From: Desulfuromusa sp.
GTDB lineage: Bacteria > Desulfobacterota > Desulfuromonadia > Desulfuromonadales > Geopsychrobacteraceae
Reading direction: 5' to 3'
DNA length: 10,781 nt
Assembly (NCBI GenBank): GCA_030590745.1
Contig: JAUVCS010000014.1
Span: forward strand, 1-10,781
In this document: positions 1 to 6,891 of the stretch, piece by piece
How the letters are laid out: each line of letters begins with the position of its first letter
Position numbering within the stretch: the first letter of the stretch is position 1
The notes under the pieces: generated by a model
The model's input: the letters and a program-made list of their open reading frames with translations, nothing else
Database searches by the model: none
Told to the model about the DNA's origin: nothing
Made by a program: the position numbers and the translations under genes

Positions 1-235
1 CTTATAACCTGTAATCAATAAGGAGATCTAAAACCCGTATATATGAGTTCATAAACCTTCCTTCGCTTAAAATCACAAATATCGTTTTAACAACTCGCTT
101 CTCCCTTGTCAAGCTGTAAATTGTATACAGTATCCAAAAAAAGTACCCACATAAGTTGGGTGCCTTTTACCTGACAAAAAAGGTTATTTTTCACTTGCCC
201 TGAAAACAAGGATTAAACTAATATGCCTAATTATT
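1..235. other. Intergenic region upstream of dusB, no gene seen
   Basis: This AT-rich stretch has no convincing coding region on either strand. It contains a terminator-like hairpin (143-168, listed separately). A short inverted repeat, CTGTA (114-118) and TACAG (126-130), could be an operator but is too short to call. TTGTCA at 106-111 resembles a -35 box, but no good -10 box lies 16-18 bp downstream. AAGGAG at 20-25 has no start codon at a workable distance; the nearest ATG, at 43, opens only three codons. The promoter of the dusB operon therefore probably lies here but cannot be pinned down by eye. Confidence 0.5.
143..168. terminator. Terminator-like hairpin, possibly bidirectional
   Basis: GTACCCA (143-149) pairs with TGGGTGC (157-163) in a 7-bp stem with one G-T wobble and a 7-nt loop. 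On the + strand the stem is followed by C and four T (164-168). Seven A (136-142) precede it, so on the - strand the stem is followed by seven T, which is the better terminator geometry. It may end a rightward gene lying left of the window and insulate the dusB operon. No leftward gene ends here, so the - strand role is unexplained. Confidence 0.5.
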
Positions 236-1216
236 ATGCAGATACAACCTCCCCAGATAAAATCGCTGCAATTATCAGGTCCAGTAATCTTAGCACCTAT
301 GGCTGGGATTACCAGCCTTCCCTACCGAAAAATCATGAAATCTTTCGGTGCAAGTCTGGTATTTACTGAAATGATCAGTGCCAATGGGTTGATTCGAGAT
401 GGTCAGAAAACCCGCTTATTACTTGCCACCGACCACGAAGAGTTTCCTCTTGGAATTCAACTATTTGGAGATGATCCCAAAGTTCTGGCAACAGCAGTTG
501 AGATGGTTATGGCTGATAGCTCTTTGATCGATATCAATATGGGTTGCCCGGTTAAAAAAGTTGTGCGCAGTGGCGCCGGCAGCGCACTCCTGCAAGAACC
601 CCGACAAGTTGCCAAAATCCTGAAAGCGATTCGCAAAATCTATTCTGGACCACTCACAATAAAAATTCGCTCGGGATGGGATGAGCAATCTCTGAACTTT
701 CTGGAAATTGGTCACATTGCGGAAACTGAAGGGGTCGATGCAATCACTCTACACCCTCGCCCCCGCAGCCAGGGATTCTCAGGTCAAGCTCACTGGCAGC
801 AGATTGCCGAGTTGAAATCCGCCCTGAATATACCGGTGTTTGGAAGTGGTGATATTTTCAATGCCGAGGATGGGTTGAAGATGCTTCAGAAAACCGGTTG
901 CGATGCCATGATGCTTGGTCGGGGATGTTATGGAAATCCCTGGTTGATCAGTCAAATTCTCGCCTTACTTGAAGGAAAAGAGGCTATTTATCCCACCCCG
1001 ATGGAGAAGTTCACCGTTGCAGCACGACATCTGCAGCTCCATTGTCAACAATTTGGAGAAAAAAAAGCCCTTTTAGAGATGCGCAAGCACCTGTGTTGGT
1101 ATGCCCGTGGATTGGCAGGAGCCAGCCATTTTCGCTCTCAGTTGCAGAAAATTGAAAATCTCGATCAAGCTCTGGAATTGACAGAACTGTTTTTTTCTCA
1201 AGCGGCGGCAGCATGA
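236..1216 (+). CDS. dusB: tRNA-dihydrouridine synthase, DusB/NifR3 family
   Basis: This is a flavin (FMN)-dependent cytosolic enzyme that reduces specific uridines in tRNA to dihydrouridine using NADPH. The 326-aa length is normal for the family. An N-terminal TIM barrel opens with ILAPMAGITSLPYR (about residues 18-31). The signature NMGCP carries the catalytic cysteine (Cys104), followed by VRSGAGSALL. Further FMN/RNA-binding motifs are IKIRSGWDE, HPRPRSQGFSG and GSGDIFNAED, with MMLGRGCYGNPWL near residue 230. The ATG at 236 gives the usual short lead before the barrel, but it has no Shine-Dalgarno sequence; AAGGA (208-212) is instead well placed for an out-of-frame ATG at 223. The gene is first in an operon and overlaps ntrB by 4 nt (ATGA). 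The same order, nifR3-ntrB-ntrC, is known from alphaproteobacteria. Family assignment is firm; the DusB subtype is less so. Confidence 0.93.
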   Translation: MQIQPPQIKSLQLSGPVILAPMAGITSLPYRKIMKSFGASLVFTEMISANGLIRDGQKTRLLLATDHEEFPLGIQLFGDDPKVLATAVEMVMADSSLIDINMGCPVKKVVRSGAGSALLQEPRQVAKILKAIRKIYSGPLTIKIRSGWDEQSLNFLEIGHIAETEGVDAITLHPRPRSQGFSGQAHWQQIAELKSALNIPVFGSGDIFNAEDGLKMLQKTGCDAMMLGRGCYGNPWLISQILALLEGKEAIYPTPMEKFTVAARHLQLHCQQFGEKKALLEMRKHLCWYARGLAGASHFRSQLQKIENLDQALELTELFFSQAAAA

Positions 1217-2343
1217 AGCCTTCTCAACAACTGTCTCAGCAAGAATATTCCCTGATCCTGGAAAATATTGGTGATGCTGTCATTGCTATGGATCAACAGG
1301 GTGTCATTATTTTTTGCAATTCAGCAGCTCACAATTTAACCGGACTATCCGAAAAACAGACGATGCAGCGCTGTTTTTTTGAATGTTTTCTAAACCAGCA
1401 GACGCTCTGTTATTTAGCCCGCACTGCTCTGGATGAGGGACGCTCCATCTCCAGTCATGAAACCGTGACCTTGAAGATTCCAACTCAACAGCAGCGACAG
1501 ATCAGTGTGACAGTATCACCCATATTTTCAGCATCTGATCAACAACAAGGTGCCGTTATCGTTCTCCACGATCTAACCACGGTTCATTCCCTCGAAGGGG
1601 CGGGCCGTCATGCCGATCAATTAACTATGATTAAAACCATGGCGGCAGGGTTGGCACACGAAATTAAAAACCCCCTCGGGGGGATCAAAGGTTCTGCCCA
1701 ACTGCTACAGATGGAACTGGAAGAGAAACCTGAACTCCATGAATATACCCAGCTGATTGTACGGGAGGCAGAACGGATCAACCGGATTATTGAAGAGTTG
1801 CTCGATCTCTCCCGCCCGCGCAAAGCCCAGCTTGAATCGATTAACATCGGTCAATTACTGAATAAAATTGTCACTCTACAAAAAACCACCGTGCTTGATC
1901 GTGACATCCGTTTCAAATGGCAGCTTGATCCCAGCATTCCTGATATTTCAGGAGATCGTGATCTTCTCACCAGGCTTTTCCTGAATCTGATAAAAAATGG
2001 TTGTGAAGCAACCCCCGATCACAGTGAAATTCTGGTACAAACCGGAATCGATACCGAATACCACATAAGCCTTCCCGGCAGCCGCCCGACGCCCATGGTA
2101 CAGATCTCATTTTATGATCAGGGAGCGGGGATTTCGGCCAGTGAGCGGGAAAAGATTTTCCACCCCTTCTACACCACCAGAACGGGTGGAAATGGCCTCG
2201 GCTTACCAATCTGCCAGAAGATCGTTTCCGACCATGAAGGTTTGCTCCAGTTTTTCGATCGCCAGGAGGGGGGAACCCAGGTCAAAGTTTTACTGCCGCT
2301 GTTCCATAACCGCACAAAAAAAACTCCCGACAAAGGAAAATAA
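1213..2343 (+). CDS. ntrB: NtrB-like PAS sensor histidine kinase
   Basis: This is a 376-aa two-component sensor kinase with no predicted transmembrane segment, so it is probably cytosolic. A PAS domain covers roughly residues 8-120 (ENIGDAVIAMDQQG near its start). The HisKA dimerisation domain carries GLAHEIKNPLGGIKGSAQLL with phospho-acceptor His149, very close to the H-box of enteric NtrB/GlnL. The ATPase domain shows the N-box (Asn258, Asn262), the G1 box DQGAGI (Asp302 to Ile307), an F-box FHPFYTTRTGG, and the G2 box GNGLGLPI (around 326-333). All catalytic motifs are intact. The start ATG overlaps the dusB stop (ATGA), implying translational coupling; its own Shine-Dalgarno sequence is poor. 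The stop lies 3 nt before ntrC, its likely partner. A nitrogen signal via PII is known for NtrB; here it is inferred, and no glnA or glnB gene is in view to confirm it. Confidence 0.9.
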   Translation: MKPSQQLSQQEYSLILENIGDAVIAMDQQGVIIFCNSAAHNLTGLSEKQTMQRCFFECFLNQQTLCYLARTALDEGRSISSHETVTLKIPTQQQRQISVTVSPIFSASDQQQGAVIVLHDLTTVHSLEGAGRHADQLTMIKTMAAGLAHEIKNPLGGIKGSAQLLQMELEEKPELHEYTQLIVREAERINRIIEELLDLSRPRKAQLESINIGQLLNKIVTLQKTTVLDRDIRFKWQLDPSIPDISGDRDLLTRLFLNLIKNGCEATPDHSEILVQTGIDTEYHISLPGSRPTPMVQISFYDQGAGISASEREKIFHPFYTTRTGGNGLGLPICQKIVSDHEGLLQFFDRQEGGTQVKVLLPLFHNRTKKTPDKGK

Positions 2344-2346
2344 ACA

Positions 2347-3786
2347 ATGGCGATTCAACGTATTCTTGTTGCCGATGATGAAGAAAGTATCCGCTGGGTT
2401 CTAGCAAAAGCTCTAGAAAAGCAGGGCTTTATTGTTGATCTGGCAGAAGATGGCTTGCAGGCCCGAACCCTTGCCCGGCAGAACCACTACGACCTCGCTG
2501 TCCTGGATATCAAGATGCCAGGAATTCACGGCCTGGAACTACTCAAGCAGTTTCGCGTTGACTATCCAGAGACCCTGATTATCATCATGACCGCCGAAGC
2601 CACCATGGAACATGCCGTTGCTGCTATCAAAAATGGGGCCTATGACTATCTAACCAAACCGTTTGACCTGACCGCCCTTGATGCCATTATCCTGAAGGCC
2701 GAAAAAGCGGCAGAACTGACCGGGAGAATTGATCAACTCAAAGAGGAGTTGCAGGATCAGTGTAACTTTGGCCGGTCAATCATTGGCAACAGCCAGCCAA
2801 TGCAGGAAATTTACAAAATTCTTGGTCGGATTGCCGGATCAGATATCACCGCCCTGATCACTGGTGAAAGTGGGACAGGGAAAGAATTAGTCGCCCGGGC
2901 TATCCACATCAACAGTCAACGGCTGGGGAAACCTTTTATTGCCCTGAATTGTGCTGCGATTCCTCACGATCTGTTGGAAACTGAACTGTTTGGTCATGAG
3001 CGGGGGGCCTTTACTGGAGCAATTGAACGTAAAACAGGTAAATTTGAACAAGCCGACGGAGGGACTCTGTTTCTTGATGAAATAGGGGATATGCCTGTTG
3101 AATTGCAGGCAAAACTTCTCCGGGTATTGCAGGAGAAGGAAATTACCCGTACCGGTGGAGAGAAAACTCTGAAAGTTGATGTCCGGATTATTGCCGCAAC
3201 CAATCAGAATATTGTCAGTCTGGTTAAAGAAAAACAGTTCAGAGAAGATCTTTATTACCGTCTCAATGTCGTCCCGATTAAACTTCCACCGTTACGGAAA
3301 CGTCGGGATGACATCCCCGAGCTGGTTGACTTTTTTCTGCAGAAAGCAAAACAGGAATTTGGGATTGATTCAATGGAATGCAGCTCGGAAGTCCTGGCCT
3401 TATTCGAAACACATCGCTGGCCTGGAAATGTCCGAGAACTTGAAAATGCGATAAAAAGAGCGGTACTTCTCTCCCCGAATCAAGTTTTGATCCCGGTTGA
3501 TTTTCCAGATTTGTTAGAGGGAGAGAAATCCCTGCGGAAGAGTGAATCATTAGAAGCTTTAGTTGCACAAAAACTGGAAAATTCTCTAGCCAGAATGAAC
3601 CTGAAAGAGATGAATAACCTTTACGAGATGGTTCTCCATCAGATTGAGCGCCCTTTGATCAATATTGTGCTGCAGAAAACCCGAGGCAACCAGATCAAGA
3701 CCGCTGACATCCTTGGAATCAACCGAAATACTCTGCGGAAAAAAATTAAAATATTGGATATCGATGTCAAACAGAGTAGGAATTAG
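2347..3786 (+). CDS. ntrC: NtrC-family sigma-54-dependent response regulator
   Basis: This is a 479-aa three-domain enhancer-binding protein. The receiver (about 1-120) has the acidic pocket DDEE (10-13), phospho-acceptor Asp54 in LDIKMPG, Thr82 and Lys104. The central AAA+ domain has Walker A GESGTGK (173-179), the sigma-54 contact loop GAFTGA (220-225), Walker B TLFLDE (240-245), and the RWPGNVREL motif that follows in this family. The C-terminus carries a Fis-type helix-turn-helix (about 449-470, [19 protein letters not shown]). Phosphorylated by the adjacent NtrB, it should drive ATP-dependent open-complex formation by sigma-54 RNA polymerase. AAAGGA at 2332-2337 is a good ribosome site 9 nt before the ATG. 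The partnership follows from adjacency and from matching families. The regulon is not visible: I found no sigma-54 promoter in the window. It could control something other than nitrogen genes. Confidence 0.92.
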   Translation: MAIQRILVADDEESIRWVLAKALEKQGFIVDLAEDGLQARTLARQNHYDLAVLDIKMPGIHGLELLKQFRVDYPETLIIIMTAEATMEHAVAAIKNGAYDYLTKPFDLTALDAIILKAEKAAELTGRIDQLKEELQDQCNFGRSIIGNSQPMQEIYKILGRIAGSDITALITGESGTGKELVARAIHINSQRLGKPFIALNCAAIPHDLLETELFGHERGAFTGAIERKTGKFEQADGGTLFLDEIGDMPVELQAKLLRVLQEKEITRTGGEKTLKVDVRIIAATNQNIVSLVKEKQFREDLYYRLNVVPIKLPPLRKRRDDIPELVDFFLQKAKQEFGIDSMECSSEVLALFETHRWPGNVRELENAIKRAVLLSPNQVLIPVDFPDLLEGEKSLRKSESLEALVAQKLENSLARMNLKEMNNLYEMVLHQIERPLINIVLQKTRGNQIKTADILGINRNTLRKKIKILDIDVKQSRN

Positions 3787-3831
3787 AACGCGAGCAATCG
3801 GGCGAACACAGGGGTCAGCCTCTACGCTGCC

Positions 3832-5202
3832 TCAATAATCATCGTCCCGTCTGGCTTGATTCTCAAAACGGGTAAATTCACCACGAAAGGTCAGATGTAC
3901 GGTTCCAATCGGACCATTCCGCTGTTTTCCGATAATAATTTCGGCATCCCTGTCATGCCCTTTTTCGCAGGTTCTCTCGCGGCTCTTACAATCTTCACAA
4001 TAGACCGCTTCACGATAGACAAACATAATCACATCGGCATCCTGCTCAATCGCCCCCGATTCCCGCAAATCAGCCATCATTGGTCGTTTATCGGTACGGC
4101 TTTCAAGAGAACGGTTCAACTGCGACAGCGCCACTACCGGCAACGCCAGCTCTTTAGCCAGGGCTTTAAGTGAACGGGAAATTTCTGAAATTTCCTGCTG
4201 CCGACTTTCCGGATTGCTCCCCCGCATCAACTGCAGATAATCGACAATAATTAAACCCAAACCATGTTCAGCTTTTAACCGGCGAGCTTTAGAACGGAGT
4301 TCAAGAACCGAAATAGCAGGAGTATCATCAATAAATATCTGCGTTTCGTTCAACTGCCCGGCAGCCATGGTTAACTTCGGCCAGTCCGATTCTCCCAAAT
4401 GACCGGTACGCAACCGTCCCGCATCAACTTTTGCCAACGAACAGAGCATCCGTTGCACCAACTGTTCTTTACTCATCTCCAAAGAGAAAATTACGGCTGG
4501 AACAGAATTATCGGCATGAGTTGTGGCATATTCAATAACATTCAAAGCAAAAGCAGTTTTTCCCATCGAGGGGCGCCCGGCAACAATGACCAAATCGCTC
4601 GATTGCAAACCTGCCGTCATTTTATCCAGATCGTGATATCCGGTCGGTACCCCGGTTACCAGCTCCTTCCGCTCGTAGAGCGCCTCTATCGATTTGAAGG
4701 TATCCTTCAGAATATCCTTGACCGGATAATAAGAGGGGCGAATCCGGTTCTCGGAGATTTCAAAGATTGATTTCTCAGCCTGATCAAGAATCTCTTCCAT
4801 ATCACCGCCTTCGTAACCACGGGTGGCAATGGCAGTTGATGCTTCGATCAGTTTCCGGGCAACCGATTTTTCCTTAACCAGTTTACAGTAATAATTGATA
4901 TTGGCGGCAGTCTGTACATAATCGACCAGTGTTGCCAGATAAGTACTTCCTCCAACCGCTTCAATTTCACCACGATCTTTAAGCACTGCGGTCAAAGTCA
5001 CCAGATCGGCAGGTTCACTTTTATCCCCCAAGATAATCAAAGCATTGAAAATTTTCCGGTGACTTTCCCGGTAAAAATCCTCTGTTCTCAGAAATTCTAA
5101 AGCTCGGTTAAGGGCTTCATTTTCCAACAATACCCCACCTAGAACAGACATTTCAGCTTCAAGGTTTTGTGGTGGTAGACGGTGAGTCTGGGTTTCCTGC
5201 AT
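3832..5202 (-). CDS. dnaB: Replicative DNA helicase DnaB
   Basis: This is the hexameric 5'-3' helicase at the replication fork, which recruits primase. The protein is 456 aa from the chosen start. The N-terminal domain (about 8-115, starting RLPPQNLEAEMSVLGG) is the primase-interacting DnaB_N fold. The C-terminal RecA-like ATPase has Walker A GRPSMGKT (209-216), Walker B IIVDYLQL with Asp321, and ALSQLNRSLE, DLRESGAIEQDAD and IIIGKQRNGPIG near the end. The ATG at 5202 is preferred over an upstream TTG (5214) because GGGG (5209-5212) lies 6 nt before it and overlaps that TTG. Where E. coli DnaB has a short polar loop after YRDEVY, this protein has C402-x2-C405-x6-C412-x3-H416, a possible metal-binding knuckle. 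No rplI lies beside it. It converges on ntrC across 45 bp with no obvious terminator. No intein is present. Confidence 0.97.
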   Translation of the reverse strand: MQETQTHRLPPQNLEAEMSVLGGVLLENEALNRALEFLRTEDFYRESHRKIFNALIILGDKSEPADLVTLTAVLKDRGEIEAVGGSTYLATLVDYVQTAANINYYCKLVKEKSVARKLIEASTAIATRGYEGGDMEEILDQAEKSIFEISENRIRPSYYPVKDILKDTFKSIEALYERKELVTGVPTGYHDLDKMTAGLQSSDLVIVAGRPSMGKTAFALNVIEYATTHADNSVPAVIFSLEMSKEQLVQRMLCSLAKVDAGRLRTGHLGESDWPKLTMAAGQLNETQIFIDDTPAISVLELRSKARRLKAEHGLGLIIVDYLQLMRGSNPESRQQEISEISRSLKALAKELALPVVALSQLNRSLESRTDKRPMMADLRESGAIEQDADVIMFVYREAVYCEDCKSRERTCEKGHDRDAEIIIGKQRNGPIGTVHLTFRGEFTRFENQARRDDDY

Positions 5203-5208
5203 AGTTTT

Positions 5209-5212
5209 CCCC
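5209..5212 (-). promoter_or_regulatory. Shine-Dalgarno deciding the dnaB start
   Basis: On the - strand GGGGA is followed by AAACT and then ATG at 5202, giving a spacing of about 6 nt. An in-frame TTG at 5214 overlaps this purine run and would have no ribosome site of its own within a workable distance. The ATG is therefore the likelier start, and the protein begins MQETQTHRLPPQ. Confidence 0.55.
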
Positions 5213-5295
5213 AATCAAAAGAGCCAAAATCTGATCTCAAACGACCAAATTTTCGCTTCAGCCCAGATAGTCCGACAGACTGCCAGGCGCGAAGG

Positions 5296-5324
5296 ATATC
5301 AGAGTTATCATTGAACGAAAACAA
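5296..5324 (-). promoter_or_regulatory. Weak candidate dnaB promoter
   Basis: On the - strand TTGTTT (5324-5319) and TGATAT (5301-5296) are separated by 17 bp, about 95 bp upstream of the dnaB ATG. The -10 match is only 3 of 6 to TATAAT, so this is a guess about location. The rest of the spacer between dnaB and the next gene (5203-5475) holds only the hairpin and palindrome listed separately, and no gene I can support. Confidence 0.2.
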
Positions 5325-5419
5325 AAAGACCCTCAAAGATAACTCATTAAACCTGGATCCATCATCTGCTTTGAAGACAGAAGAACCAGAACCGGTTTAA
5401 AGGGTGGTGTATAATGCAG

Positions 5420-5444
5420 AAGGCTCCCGAAGGATGGGAGCCTT
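5420..5444 (-). terminator. Hairpin, probable terminator of the oxidoreductase operon
   Basis: AAGGCTCCC (5420-5428) and GGGAGCCTT (5436-5444) form a perfect 9-bp stem with a 7-nt loop. It lies 31 nt past the stop codon of the beta-gamma subunit gene, where a terminator is expected. The U-tract on the - strand is poor: after the stem the sequence reads CTGCATTATAC. Termination may therefore be inefficient, or the hairpin may serve instead as a 3'-end stabiliser. The + strand side also lacks a T-run. Confidence 0.45.
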
Positions 5445-5463
5445 GGCATGAGTAAAAGTTTTC

Positions 5464-5475
5464 CTGACCGGTCAG
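5464..5475. other. 12-bp perfect palindrome next to a stop codon
   Basis: CTGACCGGTCAG is self-complementary over all 12 bases and directly abuts the TAA of the beta-gamma subunit gene (5476-5478). It could be a protein-binding site or a small 3' stem beside the larger hairpin at 5420-5444. With no loop, it is more likely read as DNA than as an RNA hairpin. Its function is unknown and it may be chance. Confidence 0.3.
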
Positions 5476-6891
5476 TTACAGGTTTCCTGCCGCCTGCCAC
5501 CCAGCGTTAACCGCTTTGAGGTTAACCTCCTGCAAAGCAGGTTTCTTGAATGTTTCGCACAAGAACACCTCCAGATCGGCCAGCTCAAACATCCCGGTTT
5601 TGCGGGCAATGAAACCGAGAACCACCACATTGGCCGCTTTGACGGTTCCCACTGTGGACGCCAGATCTGTAGCAGGCAGGGCGTATACCTTGCATTTGAG
5701 ATCGGCGGGAATTTGATCGATCAATGAACTATTGTAAACGATCAATCCATCCTCCGGCACCAATGGACCAAATTTTTCCAGCGATGGCCGGTTCAGGGCA
5801 ACCAGCACATTCGGATTATCAACCACCGGGGTACCAATGGGGGTTTTACTCACTACAACCGAACTGTTGGCCACGCCCCCGCGCACCTCCGGACCATAGG
5901 ACGGAAGCCAGGTGACCTCCATATTACGTTGCATCGACATCTGAGCCAGCATCATGCCGAGGGAGAGCACCCCCTGTCCGCCAAATCCGGCAAATTTAAA
6001 GTGCATCTCATCGTGTGCCATTTCGAGCTGCTTACTGTCGCTCGCTGCTGTTTCCACGAGTCCCAATTGTTTGGCAACTTCTGCAAATTCGACCCGTTTG
6101 CAGGGGCGTTCGACCGCTTCGCGTTCCTCGGTCAGATCCTTAAACACACCAAACGGGTATTGCTTGCTGACCACCTCGTCGATCCATTCACAGGCTTCTT
6201 TGGGTTCTTTTTTCCAGTTGGTCGGGCACTGGGAAAGGATTTCAATGAAGGCATAGCCTTTCTTGTCGCGCTGAATTTCCAGCCCTTTTTTGATCACTTT
6301 GGTGGCCTGGCGAATATTACGCGGGTTGTTGACGCCAACCCGGGCAACCAGAGTCGGAGCTTCCAACCCGGCCATCATCTCCGCCATCCGTAGCGGAAAG
6401 CCATCATTCTTGATACTGCGACCATAGGGAGCGGTGGTAGCGACCTGATCGATCAGGGTGGTCGGAGCCAGCTGGCCGCCGGTCATACCATAGATGTTGT
6501 TATTGACGAAAAAGACGATCATGTTTTCGCCACGGTTGGCGGCATGGATGGCATTACTGGTACCGATTGCCGCCAGATCGCCGTCACCCTGATAGGAGAT
6601 AGTGACAGCGTCGGGATTGGCGCGGCTGACGCCGGTGGCAACGGCTGATGCGCGACCATGAGCTGACGAAACAGCGGAACTTTCAAAATAATAATAAATG
6701 AAAACGCCGCAGCCAACCGGACCGACAAAGATTGCTTGATCCTGCAGGCCGAGTTCGGCAAGCTGATCAGCAATGATCTTACCGATGATGCCGTGGCCAC
6801 AACCGGGGCAATAATGGGTGGTCTTCTGCATGCTTGGCTTGCGTTCGAAGGTGTCGAAGAAGGCCGGTGATTTTTCAAATACTTTAGACAT
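5476..6891 (-). CDS. 2-oxoacid:ferredoxin oxidoreductase, fused beta-gamma subunit
   Basis: This 471-aa protein joins two subunits that are usually separate. Residues about 20-290 are the thiamine-diphosphate beta subunit: CPGCGH (28-33), GDGD (102-105) with the downstream Asn region NNNIYGMTGGQ (130-140), which together bind TPP and Mg. After a linker with no recognisable motif, residues about 297-471 are the gamma subunit, starting FAGFGGQG (300-307) and carrying SYGPEVRGG. With the alpha subunit upstream it should convert a 2-oxoacid plus CoA to acyl-CoA, CO2 and reduced ferredoxin, reversibly. It starts at ATG with AGGAGG (6898-6903) 6 nt upstream, inside the last codons of the alpha gene; the genes overlap by 8 nt, which suggests coupling. 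No cluster-binding cysteine motif is evident beyond CPGC, so electrons probably leave via the separate ferredoxin. The substrate (branched-chain, aryl or 2-oxoglutarate) cannot be told from sequence. Confidence 0.88.
   Translation of the reverse strand: MSKVFEKSPAFFDTFERKPSMQKTTHYCPGCGHGIIGKIIADQLAELGLQDQAIFVGPVGCGVFIYYYFESSAVSSAHGRASAVATGVSRANPDAVTISYQGDGDLAAIGTSNAIHAANRGENMIVFFVNNNIYGMTGGQLAPTTLIDQVATTAPYGRSIKNDGFPLRMAEMMAGLEAPTLVARVGVNNPRNIRQATKVIKKGLEIQRDKKGYAFIEILSQCPTNWKKEPKEACEWIDEVVSKQYPFGVFKDLTEEREAVERPCKRVEFAEVAKQLGLVETAASDSKQLEMAHDEMHFKFAGFGGQGVLSLGMMLAQMSMQRNMEVTWLPSYGPEVRGGVANSSVVVSKTPIGTPVVDNPNVLVALNRPSLEKFGPLVPEDGLIVYNSSLIDQIPADLKCKVYALPATDLASTVGTVKAANVVVLGFIARKTGMFELADLEVFLCETFKKPALQEVNLKAVNAGWQAAGNL

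Noticed and set aside
114-130. LexA-like CTG...CAG site upstream of dusB
   Set aside because: The spacing is 11 bp rather than the 10 of the enterobacterial box, and nothing in the operon suggests SOS control.
5182-5400. Rightward 72-codon frame spanning the dnaB start and upstream spacer
   Set aside because: It overlaps the dnaB N-terminus antisense, has no ribosome site, and its composition (Ser, Pro and Lys rich) resembles random translation.
5410-5415. Perfect TATAAT suggesting a rightward promoter
   Set aside because: No -35-like hexamer lies 16-18 bp upstream, and no rightward gene follows; the sequence runs antisense into the beta-gamma gene.
5929-6393. Rightward open frame of 154 codons inside the beta-gamma gene
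   Set aside because: It is the antisense shadow of conserved TPP-domain and linker codons, and it reads as low-complexity Phe-rich sequence with no motif.
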